Shown: positions 51,288-60,941, counted from the stretch's first letter. The stretch: 64,000 nucleotides of DNA from Bacillus sp. UNC438CL73TsuS30 (GCF_000482325.1 NZ_AXVA01000012.1:1-64000), one strand, 5' to 3'. Notes: generated from the sequence alone by a model not told the origin. A program made the numbers and translations.

Positions 51288-52575
51288 AGGAATCAACGAA
51301 GCGATTCCGGCCACGATTGGCGCGATCCTTGTGTTATTAAGCGGAAGTGTAACACTTTCCGACCTTGGAATCATCACCGAAACAATCAGTGGTGCCGCGA
51401 TTACTATTATGGCCACGATCGTCATGGCGATTGTTCTCGAGAGCTTTGGATTTTTCCACTGGGTGGCGGAGAAGCTCGCTGCCAAAGCAAAGGGTTCCGG
51501 AATTCGTTTATTCTGGTACGTCAACCTTTTATGTTTTCTTATGACACTTTTTTTCAACAATGATGGTAGTATCCTAATTACCACCCCTATTCTTGTTATG
51601 TTACTTAATAATATGGGGTTAAAAAATCATCAAAAGATTCCTTATTTACTTTCTGGTGGCTTGATTGCGACTGCATCGAGTGCACCGATTGGGGTAAGTA
51701 ATATTGTAAATCTAATTGCGTTAAAAATCGTTGATATGTCGTTATATATGCATACTGCGATGATGTTTGTCCCAGCCACACTTGGTCTGCTTTTTCTCGT
51801 TGGTCTGCTGTTTCTAAGATTTTATAAAATCCTTCCAAAGACTGTCCCGGCAAAAGTTACCGGATTGTCATTCCCATCCTATCACCCGCTTAAACCTGGA
51901 CCAATTTATAAAACGGAAAAGCAGCGCTCCCGTTTTATGCGAAACGTTCTTTTATTCGTGTTTGCTGTCCGAGTCAGCCTATTTGTCGCTTCGTTCTTTT
52001 CCATTCCCGTATCTGTAATGGCTGTTTTTGGCTCACTTGTTCTCTTGGGCTGGAGGTGGATGTATTTAAAGGTTCCTCCTACCGATATGTTGAAAAAAAC
52101 ACCTTGGTATATCATCATTTTTGCTTTTAGCATGTATGTGGTTATTTACGGTCTCCATAATATCGGCTTAACCGAATGGCTGGTTGGATTTATGCGCCCG
52201 ATTGTCTCCGGGAGCCTGCTCCATGCAAGTGTTATGATGGGCGTGCTTTTATCAGTCCTCTCCAATATCTTCAATAACCACCCGGCGTTAATGGTAGGAA
52301 CTTTAACATTAACCAATATGGGTTTGGACACGCTCACTTTGAAAGTTTCCTATCTTGCGAATGTCATTGGCAGTGATATGGGGTCCTTACTGCTCCCGAT
52401 GGGAACCTTGGCAACCTTGATGTGGATGCACATTGTCAGAAGAGGAAAAGTACGCATTACGTGGTGGGAGTATGTAAAAATCACAGGTGTCGTTATTCCT
52501 CCTGCTGTAATATTCACATTAGTAGTCTTATATTATTGGGTTTCATGGATTTTTGGAGGAGCACTTCAATCATAA
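51211..52575 (+). CDS. ArsB/YdfA-type ion transporter (IT superfamily)
   Basis: The 454-residue protein has about eleven hydrophobic helices with IT-superfamily hairpins: NLLCFLMTLFFNNDGSILIT and the later LLSVLSNIFNNHPALMVGTL, plus VSYLANVIGSDMGSLLLPMG. This pattern fits ArsB-type efflux carriers and resembles B. subtilis YdfA. There are no arsR or arsC genes nearby, so arsenite need not be the substrate. AAAGGGG precedes ATG. The gene before is a short leader ORF and the gene after is probably co-transcribed. Confidence 0.85.
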   Translation: MFLQPMVWMTILTFVVTLVFILWRPKGINEAIPATIGAILVLLSGSVTLSDLGIITETISGAAITIMATIVMAIVLESFGFFHWVAEKLAAKAKGSGIRLFWYVNLLCFLMTLFFNNDGSILITTPILVMLLNNMGLKNHQKIPYLLSGGLIATASSAPIGVSNIVNLIALKIVDMSLYMHTAMMFVPATLGLLFLVGLLFLRFYKILPKTVPAKVTGLSFPSYHPLKPGPIYKTEKQRSRFMRNVLLFVFAVRVSLFVASFFSIPVSVMAVFGSLVLLGWRWMYLKVPPTDMLKKTPWYIIIFAFSMYVVIYGLHNIGLTEWLVGFMRPIVSGSLLHASVMMGVLLSVLSNIFNNHPALMVGTLTLTNMGLDTLTLKVSYLANVIGSDMGSLLLPMGTLATLMWMHIVRRGKVRITWWEYVKITGVVIPPAVIFTLVVLYYWVSWIFGGALQS

Positions 52576-52602
52576 TCGTATGCAGGAAAAAGGAGAATCA
52601 TA

Positions 52603-53277
52603 ATGAATGATTTTAATGAATTATTAGGAAAAAATATCGAGATTGAAATTTCCGGGGGGAGTTTCCATATCGGAGTTCTTGTTGATTCCGGGCTGGACAT
52701 CATTGTGATTTATGATGGCAGAACTCAATCTTTTCTCTATATCCCAGTTGTTCACATTCAAAGATTAAAAGAAATCGTGATTGAGGAGTATTATTTTGAA
52801 AGCCCACCTTCAGAAAAACCAATTGAGCTCGATACACAATCCATCTCTTTTCGTAAAATATTAAACAATGCAAAAGGACGGTTTGTCCAGGTTTATGTGA
52901 CAGGAAACAAATCCATCCATGGTTATTTAACCAGCATTTTAAATGACTATTTTGTCTTCCATTCACCCGCTTACAAAACGATGTTTATTTCGATGCAGCA
53001 TGTAAAGTGGCTGATTCCATATCCTGAAAATGCAACGCCTTATAATTTAAACAAAGAAAGTATTCCGCTAATTCCAGCAGCTGCTCCGTTGGCCAGGACC
53101 TTTGAAGAACAGATGAAAAAGTTGGAAAACCAAATGGTTATTTTAGACGGCGGTGACCATCCGGAAAAAATCGGATTGCTTCAAAAGGTTCGAAATAACA
53201 AAATGACGATTGTTACAGCGGAAAGGGAAACGGTGTATCGGAACTTAGAGCATATTAAAACGATTCAATTGCCTTAA
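52603..53277 (+). CDS. DUF2642-like protein with repeated small-barrel domains
   Basis: The 224-residue product has two or three repeats of a short Sm/KOW-like strand pattern (NIEIEISGGSFHIGVLVDSG with FLYIPVVHIQRLK, and RFVQVYVTGNKSIHGYLTSI with MFISMQHVKWLIP). Similar repeats occur in DUF2642 and spore-related proteins of Bacillus. It follows the transporter by 27 bases with AAAAAGGAG before ATG and is likely in the same operon. Function unknown. Confidence 0.65.
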   Translation: MNDFNELLGKNIEIEISGGSFHIGVLVDSGLDIIVIYDGRTQSFLYIPVVHIQRLKEIVIEEYYFESPPSEKPIELDTQSISFRKILNNAKGRFVQVYVTGNKSIHGYLTSILNDYFVFHSPAYKTMFISMQHVKWLIPYPENATPYNLNKESIPLIPAAAPLARTFEEQMKKLENQMVILDGGDHPEKIGLLQKVRNNKMTIVTAERETVYRNLEHIKTIQLP

Positions 53278-53332
53278 TGAAAAGGAGATTCAGAACATTT
53301 TGCTTAGTGGACGAAAAACGGCAAAAAATAAT

Positions 53333-53414
53333 CCATCTTCTGTTAAACAGACAAGATGGATAAATAAATGATTCCGGATTTACAATCTGTCCGTGGCATA
53401 TGGGTGCCACGGAC
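53333..53414 (+). terminator. Two hairpins after the DUF2642-like gene
   Basis: CCATCTT pairs with AAGATGG (53333-53359). GTCCGTGGCA and TGCCACGGAC (53389-53398, 53405-53414) pair perfectly. T runs are weak, so the second may be a structured RNA element instead of a terminator. Positions 53415-53556 hold only the next promoter. Confidence 0.5.
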
Positions 53415-53556
53415 TTTCACCATGTATTTACTTTTAAGATATGTTTTTTTCAATCACTTGGTTCCCGCTGTCTTATTCTTTGCTTAATTTGGAAATAGGA
53501 AGGTAAGATAAGCTTTGTTATAATAGGGATAAGATAACAGATAAAAGGTGATAAAT

Positions 53557-54165
53557 TTGCACAGTATCCAAAAATTAGGCTTGTTAGTCGATGTAGAAAC
53601 AACTGGTTTAGGACCTACTACAGATGAAGTGATTGAACTTGCATTAAAATTATTTTCTTATCGGGATGATACTGGAGAGATTTTGGATGTTCTTGAGGAA
53701 GATTCTTTTTTGCGTGAGCCGTTGTCCAGTTCCGCTCTGAACAATTATGAGCGGGCCTATAGGATTCATGGTATTCCCTACGATTCTGTCAGAGGAAAAA
53801 GTTTTTATGATGAGAAAATAAAAACCTATTTTCACCGTGCGGATTCTATATTTGCTCATAATGCTTCATTTGACCGCAGCTTCTTGGTTCATATGTACCC
53901 AGAGGTGAATGATCAGAAATGGTTTTGCACGATGCGGAATATTCCTTGGAAAAACTATGGCTTCGCAAATGGAAAGCTTTTAACTCTTTTACAATCGCAT
54001 AATATCACGAATCACCAGACACATAGAGCAATGGACGATATTACATACTTGATGGAATTGCTCAAGAAAACAAGTCCTAATGGGAATCTCTATTTACAGG
54101 AAGTCCTTGAATATGGCCCAATGCGGAAATATCAGCCCGCTGCAGCCAAGAGGAAAATGGGGTAA
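53557..54165 (+). CDS. DnaQ-like 3'-5' exonuclease
   Basis: The approximately 202-residue protein shows the DEDD exonuclease motifs: exo I LLVDVETTGLG, exo II FAHNASFDRSFL, and exo III HRAMDDITYLMELL with the histidine, so it should be active on DNA or RNA 3' ends. TTG 53557 behind AAAAGGTGAT is preferred to the GTG at 53548, which overlaps that site. It is not fused to a polymerase or helicase. Probable repair or nucleotide-turnover role, by family. Confidence 0.88.
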   Translation: MHSIQKLGLLVDVETTGLGPTTDEVIELALKLFSYRDDTGEILDVLEEDSFLREPLSSSALNNYERAYRIHGIPYDSVRGKSFYDEKIKTYFHRADSIFAHNASFDRSFLVHMYPEVNDQKWFCTMRNIPWKNYGFANGKLLTLLQSHNITNHQTHRAMDDITYLMELLKKTSPNGNLYLQEVLEYGPMRKYQPAAAKRKMG

Positions 54166-54180
54166 GCGGGTTAAATATTT

Positions 54181-54226
54181 TAAAAACAAGAAAGTCCCCT
54201 TTTTGGCAGGGGACTTTCTTGTTTTT
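54181..54226. terminator. Very strong bidirectional terminator
   Basis: AACAAGAAAGTCCCC and GGGGACTTTCTTGTT arms with A and T flanks, between convergent genes. Confidence 0.9.
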
Positions 54227-54250
54227 TATGTATCACTAGATGCAATTTTT

Positions 54251-54679
54251 TTAATGTTGTTTGCCTTCCGTGAAGATTTGGAAGTGGACACCAAACTTGT
54301 CGATTACATTGCCGTATGCCGGACTAAAAAAAGTTTCTTGGAGCGGCATGGTCACCTGACCGTTGTCCGATAAAGCATCAAAGAATTTTCTTGCTTGGTC
54401 CGCATCGTCGGTTGTAACACAGATTGTAACCTGTGATCCAGTTTGATGCGGTTGACCAGGAAACGTATCAGAAAACATTAGTTCCGTTTCACCAACTTTT
54501 ATTGTTGCATGCGAGACAAGATCCTTTGCTTCCGCAGGAAGAGGGAAGTCCGGGTTTGCCGGCATTTCACCAAAAGATTGTGAAAAGAGAACTTGAGCAT
54601 CCAATGCGTTCTGATAAAATTGGATTGCTTCTTTTGCATTACCATTCATCACTAAATAAGGAATTAAACGTACGGTCAT
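54251..54679 (-). CDS. VOC/PhnB-like protein
   Basis: A 142-residue vicinal-oxygen-chelate fold protein of the PhnB group (MTVRLIPYLVMNGNAKEAIQ, SHATIKVGETELMFSDTFPG, YGNVIDKFGVHFQIF). Members bind metals or small ligands or act as resistance-like proteins; the activity here is unknown. GGGAGATGATTGATTAATG marks the start. Confidence 0.85.
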   Translation of the reverse strand: MTVRLIPYLVMNGNAKEAIQFYQNALDAQVLFSQSFGEMPANPDFPLPAEAKDLVSHATIKVGETELMFSDTFPGQPHQTGSQVTICVTTDDADQARKFFDALSDNGQVTMPLQETFFSPAYGNVIDKFGVHFQIFTEGKQH

Positions 54680-54865
54680 TAATCAATCATCTCCCGGTTC
54701 ATTCATATTTTTTTATTTTGCTATGAGCAAAGATTAGTTCATTGATTTTTATCAAAGCAATGAAGAAACACAAATCCTATTATTGCCCATAAATAAATTA
54801 TATAACCTGGAACAAATGTTCGCAATGAAAAAATAAAAAATAATAAAAAAACTTGAAAATGAGTG

Positions 54866-54920
54866 TGTCCATTACACACGGACAAATTTAGCCATTTGTC
54901 CACGAACGGTGTCAGGCACC
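54866..54920. repeat. Dispersed repeat copy overlapping the DinB gene end
   Basis: TGTCCATTACACACGGACAA and GTCCACGAACGGTGTCAGGC match the copy at 50913. The last nine bases overlap the stop and final codons of the DinB-like gene, so the repeat supplies its stop codon. Confidence 0.8.
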
Positions 54921-55427
54921 GTATCTTTCTTTTACGATTTTTTTGTGGTGGATGGCGTGGCCGGCGATGATGTAGGCGATGGCACGGGTGGTGATGGGCA
55001 TGTTGTTGGCGAATCCGTTATTTTCCCACGCTGTTTCCGGCATGTTATGGATCAGACTGATGGTGGCTTTTCGTGTTGCTATAAAATCGTCAAGAATATT
55101 TTTTAATGGCAGCCTCTCAATTTGGGCGCCTTTTATATAATCATTCTCATCAAATCCGGCTAAAGATGTCTCGTCACCGCGGCCCACTCGAAGCAAGCGG
55201 TAGCTCATGATTCTCTCCGTATCGGTTATATGACAAAGTACTTCTTTTATACTCCATTTGTTTTCAGCATAGCGAAAATAACTATCTTCCTCGGAAATCC
55301 CTTCGAAAAGAGCAATTGTTTCTTGGAGATCATCTTTTAGCACCTGCAAAAGTTCACCTTCAGGAACTAGCTGAATATAAGGTTGATAATAAGCTGGAAA
55401 TTCATTTTCATTTGGTCGCTGCAACAT
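54912..55427 (-). CDS. DinB-family protein
   Basis: This 171-residue four-helix protein has the three conserved histidines expected to bind a metal: VLCHITDTERIMSYR, and late AGHAIHHKKIVKERYG. Relatives include bacillithiol-dependent transferases. The ATG at 55425-55427 (MLQRPNENEF) has AAGGGAG nine bases upstream; an upstream in-frame ATG at 55448 lacks one. The C-terminus runs into a dispersed repeat. Confidence 0.85.
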   Translation of the reverse strand: MLQRPNENEFPAYYQPYIQLVPEGELLQVLKDDLQETIALFEGISEEDSYFRYAENKWSIKEVLCHITDTERIMSYRLLRVGRGDETSLAGFDENDYIKGAQIERLPLKNILDDFIATRKATISLIHNMPETAWENNGFANNMPITTRAIAYIIAGHAIHHKKIVKERYGA

Positions 55428-55614
55428 GTTAAAGCTCTCCCTTCCCATTCGTTTAAAAAATCAATTACTAAAACTATCCTACCACATTTTTCATGCTGAC
55501 TAAATTGCAAACCCAGCACTCCATCATATTTAAATAAAATTCATTGAGCATTAAAAAATCAATCTATAAATGTTACAATTAGGTGAACTTATAAATATTT
55601 CTAAGGTGATAATA

Positions 55615-56706
55615 GTGTTATATTCTTTTATTTTTATCTTTTTGTGCGCAAGCCTTATTGCATTTTTTCTTTTGAAAAAAATATATGTCCCTACATCGAC
55701 AATGGCAGCGGTTATGTCGCTTGGAATTATCACACAGGGAGTACTTTCTAACTTTTTCGGAATTCATTCCCTTGAAAAAATTCTCAGTGTCATCAATTTC
55801 GCTTTATGGAGCTCTTTTTCCTTTTCAATCCTCATGACTTTTTTTAACAAAAAGTTTAGGGAAATCCATTATTCCAATCCAATCAATCGGTTTGGAATCG
55901 GAACATGGGTGGCGGGGACCTCAATTTGTACGATTTTAATTTCAAATCAGTTTACCGAATGGGCACTGATTGCCAAAATCATATCCTATTTCAATTTTGG
56001 GCTGTGGTTTTTTTACGTCCTCATTTGCATTCAAGCATTTTTTGAATTAAACAGCAAACAGCTCAGTAAAAATGTTCACGGCATCCTGCTCTTAACAACC
56101 GTCAGTACACAGTCCTTAGTGCTTGTGATGAGTTCCGTTTACAAAAAGGTACCCATCGCAGTAGACCATTTCTTTATCCTGCTCGGGTTGTGCTTCTATT
56201 TAATTAGTGCGTTTATCATCGTGAAGCGTTATCTTATGAAATCGTCTACGTGGTCGATTGAAAAGGACTGGAATAACACCAATTGTATTCTCCATGGTGC
56301 CTTGTCCATCACTGGCCTTGCTTGTATTCGATCCCAATCAGTAAATGAGCAGGTAATCATAGTGATATGGCTATGTGCAGCCACTATTTTTGTAATTGTT
56401 GAGTCGATCGAAATCTATCGAATGTATAAGCGAATAAAATCTTTGGGGTTAAAAAAGGCAATCTTTATTTATGATCTAAGCCAGTGGAGTCGGGTCTTTA
56501 CGTTTGGTATGTTTTTTACTTTCACATACATGCTAGCTCCTGGCTTGTCTGCACTATCCGTCATTCAAAAAGTAATTATTACGGCTGGAATATGGGCAGT
56601 TCCGTGCCTGCTCATTTTGGAGGCATGCCTTTGTGGAAGCCACCTTCTCCAATTCAGTCGCAATTATCCAAAACAATATCAAAAAAACAGCGAATTAAAT
56701 GCATAA
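55615..56706 (+). CDS. Ten-helix membrane protein (SLAC1/TehA-like)
   Basis: About 363 residues with roughly ten hydrophobic helices. Segments such as FALWSSFSFSILMTFFNKKF and NRFGIGTWVAGTSICTILIS resemble the TehA/SLAC1 anion-channel family, but this is a weak match by eye. GTG 55615 behind AAGGTGA is chosen; an ATG at 55570 has no ribosome site. A terminator at 56713 ends it. Confidence 0.6.
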   Translation: MLYSFIFIFLCASLIAFFLLKKIYVPTSTMAAVMSLGIITQGVLSNFFGIHSLEKILSVINFALWSSFSFSILMTFFNKKFREIHYSNPINRFGIGTWVAGTSICTILISNQFTEWALIAKIISYFNFGLWFFYVLICIQAFFELNSKQLSKNVHGILLLTTVSTQSLVLVMSSVYKKVPIAVDHFFILLGLCFYLISAFIIVKRYLMKSSTWSIEKDWNNTNCILHGALSITGLACIRSQSVNEQVIIVIWLCAATIFVIVESIEIYRMYKRIKSLGLKKAIFIYDLSQWSRVFTFGMFFTFTYMLAPGLSALSVIQKVIITAGIWAVPCLLILEACLCGSHLLQFSRNYPKQYQKNSELNA

Positions 56707-56712
56707 CAAAAG

Positions 56713-56750
56713 AAAAAAGAGCTGAACCTAAAAATGGTGCAGCTCTTTTT
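56713..56750 (+). terminator. Terminator after the membrane protein
   Basis: AAAAAGAGCTG and CAGCTCTTTTT arms. Confidence 0.8.
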
Positions 56751-56795
56751 ACTATTCGAAGCAGTAAAACATACACAAGGATCTTGCTAATTAAA

Positions 56796-56822
56796 ATAAA
56801 AAAAGAACCAGAAATCTGGTTC
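56796..56822 (-). terminator. Terminator of the SpoIID-domain gene
   Basis: GAACCAG and CTGGTTC arms followed by T7ATTTT on the minus strand. Confidence 0.85.
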
Positions 56823-56825
56823 TCA

Positions 56826-59069
56826 TTATCTTCTTGTTTTCACCTTCACAGCCGTTGCACTGCTTACATTTCCGGAAGGATCCTTGGCGGTCACATATAG
56901 TGTTGTGCCGGTTTTTTGTCTTGAAATCGTTGCTTTAAATTTGCCTTTCGAGTCTGCCTTTGCATATTTCAGTGTTTTGGTACGAGCTTTAATCGTGATT
57001 GTAGCTTTGGCCTCGGTTGTTCCTGTTACTACTGTGTCTAGATAAGTAACTGTGTTCACCTTTGGTTTAGATGGAGCAATTTTATCATTTACTGTTAAAT
57101 TAAAGGATTTGCTTGTATTGCCCACGGTATCTTTAGCAGAAATTGAAAGTTTAGTTCCTGCTTTTTGTTTAGGAATCGTTACTTTAAATTTGCCCTTTGT
57201 GTCAGCAACCCCCTTACCAATCACCTTTGAACCGGCTCTTACATAAATGGCCGCATTTGCTTCAGCTGTTCCGGAAACGGATGAAGACGTGTTGGAAACT
57301 GTACCGACCTTAGGAGTAACCACAATTTTGTTTACGGTAACCTTCGTAATAGCTGAGGATTTTTGTGAGTTTGAAATAATAATCCCAAATGTATATACAC
57401 CATTTGGCAGCTTTGAAACATCTACTGTCACATGCTGGTTACCAGGTTTTTGTTTAATTGCTTTTACAGGATAGGAAATAATCTTTCCAGCAGCATTTTT
57501 TACATAAACAGTAGAGGTAACATTTTCATAAACGGTATAGTTAGCTGAAATTTGCTTCGTTTTAGAATTGTAACCAGAGCTAACATTTGAAATACTAGGT
57601 GGCTTCGTCGCATTCTCTGAAGCATTAGCAGAAGGTGTTGATTGCTCAATCCCATTGTCATTGCTGGAGTCCGCAGAAGCAGGAGCTTCGTTTACAACGC
57701 TGGATGTGGGATTATCGGTTCCACTAGTATTATTAGGAGTACCTGTATTTACTGCCGGTGCAAGATCTGAGTTTGTTAACGTTGTTCCAGGATAATAAAA
57801 ATTTAAAATATCACGATAGCCTAGTCCTTGATCGGCCATCGCTTTCGCACCCCACTGGCTCATTCCCACGCCATGGCCATTACCGAGACCTGTAACAAAA
57901 TAAGAAGTACCATTGTCTTGGTAACGGGTCATCAAATAACTTTTCATTACATTAATGCCAATCATGGCACGAATTCTTGATGCTGTAACATTGATAAATT
58001 CAAGTGTATTTGTTTTCACTTGCTTCTGGTCATCCAGTACAAAATCACCGGCGATTTTATCTTTTAAAAAGAAGTTCAGTTTAATCGTTGCTAATTTTAC
58101 CCTGCCTCCAGAAGTCAATTGGTCGGAGAAAGATAATTTCGGGATTGAGATTATTTTAATCTCTTTGTCGGAATAGCCATTTTGGACCATCCAGTTTTTA
58201 ATACTTGTAACAAGTGAGGAATCCGTTTCTTTAACCGAAGTCCACCAGTTTTGTGGTTGAGCTAAATCTAATGTAGAGGTATTAATTTGTGTCTTATTTA
58301 AGGTGAAACTCCAAGGAACCTTTGTATCATATGGATCATTTTTAATAGGGTAAAATGCGAGTGGAGTGCCTCCCCAAACACTTGCATTGGATTCGGTCAT
58401 TCCGCCATTACTTGCAGAATAAAAAGCATCAATCAGCTTGCCATTATAGGTTAAGGTTTGTCCGGTTGTTTCTTCTACTGCAGATGTGCTATTTGAATTC
58501 CAAGAATAGCCGCCGTAGGCTTGGAAACTTACCGTATCGTCAAAGCCGGATAATGATTTGTAACGATCCGCATAGGTTCTAGCAGCAATTGCCTGGGCCT
58601 TCAATGCTTCCTTGTTCCAAGACGCCATCATTTCATATGGAACAACGCCTTTTAAGTAGTCTTCTAATGGAAGTGTGTTAACGGGGCGGACATATGCATT
58701 GTTTTCTAATGTAAATTTCATTGTCCCGAGGTACGGGCGATTATTGATGGAGATTACATTGTTTGTTCCATATTCTTTCGGAACAGCAGTAAAGCTAGTA
58801 AACTTTGAAATCAAAGTATTATTTTCATATAAAGAGAGTGCACTGTTTTCGACTTGTACTTTATACGTTTTTCCTTCTACTAATGAAACATCCGCATCGG
58901 GAATGTCATATTTACCTTTTACAGAAATCGTCAGTGTCTTCTGATTGCCAATATAATTTTTAAGCTTAACTGTCATCAACTTGACTTCCTCTGCTGATGC
59001 AATATTAATAAAATTAAGTGAAGAGAGCAAAAGCAGCAGGACTAGAAAGGCAGAGTAAAACTTCTTCAT
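56826..59069 (-). CDS. Secreted SpoIID/LytB-domain protein with Ig-like repeats
   Basis: The 747-residue protein has a signal peptide (residues 1-26), a SpoIID/LytB domain at about 100-420 (LEDYLKGVVPYEMMASWNKE, KAQAIAARTYA, SASNGGMTES, GNGHGVGMSQWGAKAMADQG), a Ser/Asn/Thr-rich linker, and C-terminal bacterial Ig-like repeats. Two of these share the pattern GTxEAxAxIxVRA...GKFKxTI. SpoIID is a lytic transglycosylase that removes stripped peptidoglycan; this longer secreted relative probably acts on the wall or on a spore surface. AGGGGGAAAAAAATG marks the start. Confidence 0.88.
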   Translation of the reverse strand: MKKFYSAFLVLLLLLSSLNFINIASAEEVKLMTVKLKNYIGNQKTLTISVKGKYDIPDADVSLVEGKTYKVQVENSALSLYENNTLISKFTSFTAVPKEYGTNNVISINNRPYLGTMKFTLENNAYVRPVNTLPLEDYLKGVVPYEMMASWNKEALKAQAIAARTYADRYKSLSGFDDTVSFQAYGGYSWNSNSTSAVEETTGQTLTYNGKLIDAFYSASNGGMTESNASVWGGTPLAFYPIKNDPYDTKVPWSFTLNKTQINTSTLDLAQPQNWWTSVKETDSSLVTSIKNWMVQNGYSDKEIKIISIPKLSFSDQLTSGGRVKLATIKLNFFLKDKIAGDFVLDDQKQVKTNTLEFINVTASRIRAMIGINVMKSYLMTRYQDNGTSYFVTGLGNGHGVGMSQWGAKAMADQGLGYRDILNFYYPGTTLTNSDLAPAVNTGTPNNTSGTDNPTSSVVNEAPASADSSNDNGIEQSTPSANASENATKPPSISNVSSGYNSKTKQISANYTVYENVTSTVYVKNAAGKIISYPVKAIKQKPGNQHVTVDVSKLPNGVYTFGIIISNSQKSSAITKVTVNKIVVTPKVGTVSNTSSSVSGTAEANAAIYVRAGSKVIGKGVADTKGKFKVTIPKQKAGTKLSISAKDTVGNTSKSFNLTVNDKIAPSKPKVNTVTYLDTVVTGTTEAKATITIKARTKTLKYAKADSKGKFKATISRQKTGTTLYVTAKDPSGNVSSATAVKVKTRR

Positions 59070-59270
59070 TTTTTTCCCCCTGATGTATATTTATAATCTA
59101 TTTTTAATAGTGTTATATATTTGTAATATAACTATATTAATTTATTAAAATGGCTACAATGTTAGTTTTTTCCCTTAAGTGGATACTTCAACCAATTAAA
59201 GGATTGAAAAGACGACAGCTAATCTCCCAAAAATAAATATGTTATATTGTAGAATACAGGAGGGGTTTAT

Positions 59271-60941
59271 TTGGAAAATAATCAATGGTGGAAAAAGAGT
59301 GTGGTTTATCAAATTTATCCGCGAAGCTTCCATGATTCCAATCAGGATGGGATTGGTGATCTTCAAGGGATTATTGAAAAATTGGATTATTTGAAGCTTT
59401 TAGGTGTGGACGTTCTATGGTTAAGTCCTGTTTATGACTCACCAAATGATGATAATGGATACGATATTCGTCATTACCAGGAAATCATGCAGGAGTTCGG
59501 AACGATGGAAGATTTTAATCAATTACTGGATCAAGTTCACCAACGTGGTATGAAGTTAGTCATGGATTTGGTCGTGAATCACACTTCTGATGAACATCAC
59601 TGGTTTGTGGAGTCAAAAAAGTCGAAGGAAAGTCCTTATCGGGATTATTATTTTTGGCGTAAAGGGAAAGACGGAAGAGAACCGAATAATTGGGGATCTG
59701 TTTTTGGCGGATCTGCTTGGAAATATGATGAAATCACTGATGAATATTATTTACATATTTTTTCAAAAAAACAGCCCGACCTGAACTGGGAAAATCCAAA
59801 GCTGCGGCAAGAGGTTTATCAAATGATGAGATTTTGGCTGGATAAGGGGATTGACGGCTTCCGGATGGACGTCATTAATTTTATTTCGAAAGATCCAGGG
59901 CTGCCCGATGGCGAAATTCACGATGGACAAACCTATGGGGATGGCAGTCGTTATTTTATGAATGGTCCTAGAATTCATGAGTTTTTACAGGAAATCAACG
60001 AACAGGTTTTGTCGGATTATCCGGTGATGACAGTGGGGGAAATGCCTGGGGCTTCTCCTAAGGATGCGGTGCAATATACGGATCCCAATCGAAATGAGGT
60101 TAACATGATTTTTACCTTTGAACATATGGATTTGGATAGTGCACCAGGTGGAAAGTGGAATTTAAAGCCGCTGAATCTTGTCGACTTGAAGGAAAACTTG
60201 GCAAAATGGCAGACCGCCTTACACAAAAAAGGCTGGAACAGTTTATATTGGAACAATCATGACCAGCCGCGAATTGTTTCCCGTTTCGGTAATGATCAGG
60301 AATACCGGGTGGAATCGGCTAAAATGCTTGCGGCCTGCCTCCATTTCATGCAGGGGACTCCTTATATTTACCAAGGGGAAGAGATTGGCATGACCAATGT
60401 GAAATTTGAGTCGCTCGAGGACTATCGAGACATTGAAACCCTTAATATGTATCAGGAAAGAAAAGCATTAGGGTATGTACATGATGAAATCATGCAATCG
60501 ATTTATGTCAAAGGAAGGGATAATGCTAGAACTCCAGTGCAATGGGATGATTCCGCGCATGGCGGTTTTACGAGCGGTTCTCCTTGGATTAACGTGAATC
60601 CAAGATACAAAGAAATTAATGTAAAAGCTGCTATAGAGGATCCGGATTCTATTTTTTATTTTTATAGAAAATTAATTTCTCTTCGTAAAGAGATGGACAT
60701 TATCGTGGAGGGAGATTTTCAGTTGCTTTTACAGGATCATCCGGCGATATTCGCGTATGAGCGCAACTGGAAGGATGAAAGCCTGCTTGTATTCTGTAAT
60801 TTTAGTGACAAAACGATAGTGATGGAGGATGAGGATTTGCTGAACCGTATTCCTGAGTATGAGATCATCCTTACTAACTGCGAAGAGGCGGATCCAAAAG
60901 AGCTGCGGCCATACGAGGCGATTGTTTTAAAAGGTAAATAG
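59271..60941 (+). CDS. malL: Oligo-1,6-glucosidase / alpha-glucosidase (GH13)
   Basis: A cytoplasmic GH13 enzyme of 556 residues that hydrolyses isomaltose or maltose-type oligosaccharides. Motifs in order: DLVVNHTSDEH, GFRMDVINF with the catalytic aspartate, VGEMPG with the acid/base glutamate, and NNHDQPR with the third acidic residue. It starts MENNQWWKKSVVYQIYPRSF, the standard beginning of this group. The TTG start has GGAGGGG upstream. It is divergent from the SpoIID gene and lies beside maltodextrin genes. Confidence 0.92.
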   Translation: MENNQWWKKSVVYQIYPRSFHDSNQDGIGDLQGIIEKLDYLKLLGVDVLWLSPVYDSPNDDNGYDIRHYQEIMQEFGTMEDFNQLLDQVHQRGMKLVMDLVVNHTSDEHHWFVESKKSKESPYRDYYFWRKGKDGREPNNWGSVFGGSAWKYDEITDEYYLHIFSKKQPDLNWENPKLRQEVYQMMRFWLDKGIDGFRMDVINFISKDPGLPDGEIHDGQTYGDGSRYFMNGPRIHEFLQEINEQVLSDYPVMTVGEMPGASPKDAVQYTDPNRNEVNMIFTFEHMDLDSAPGGKWNLKPLNLVDLKENLAKWQTALHKKGWNSLYWNNHDQPRIVSRFGNDQEYRVESAKMLAACLHFMQGTPYIYQGEEIGMTNVKFESLEDYRDIETLNMYQERKALGYVHDEIMQSIYVKGRDNARTPVQWDDSAHGGFTSGSPWINVNPRYKEINVKAAIEDPDSIFYFYRKLISLRKEMDIIVEGDFQLLLQDHPAIFAYERNWKDESLLVFCNFSDKTIVMEDEDLLNRIPEYEIILTNCEEADPKELRPYEAIVLKGK

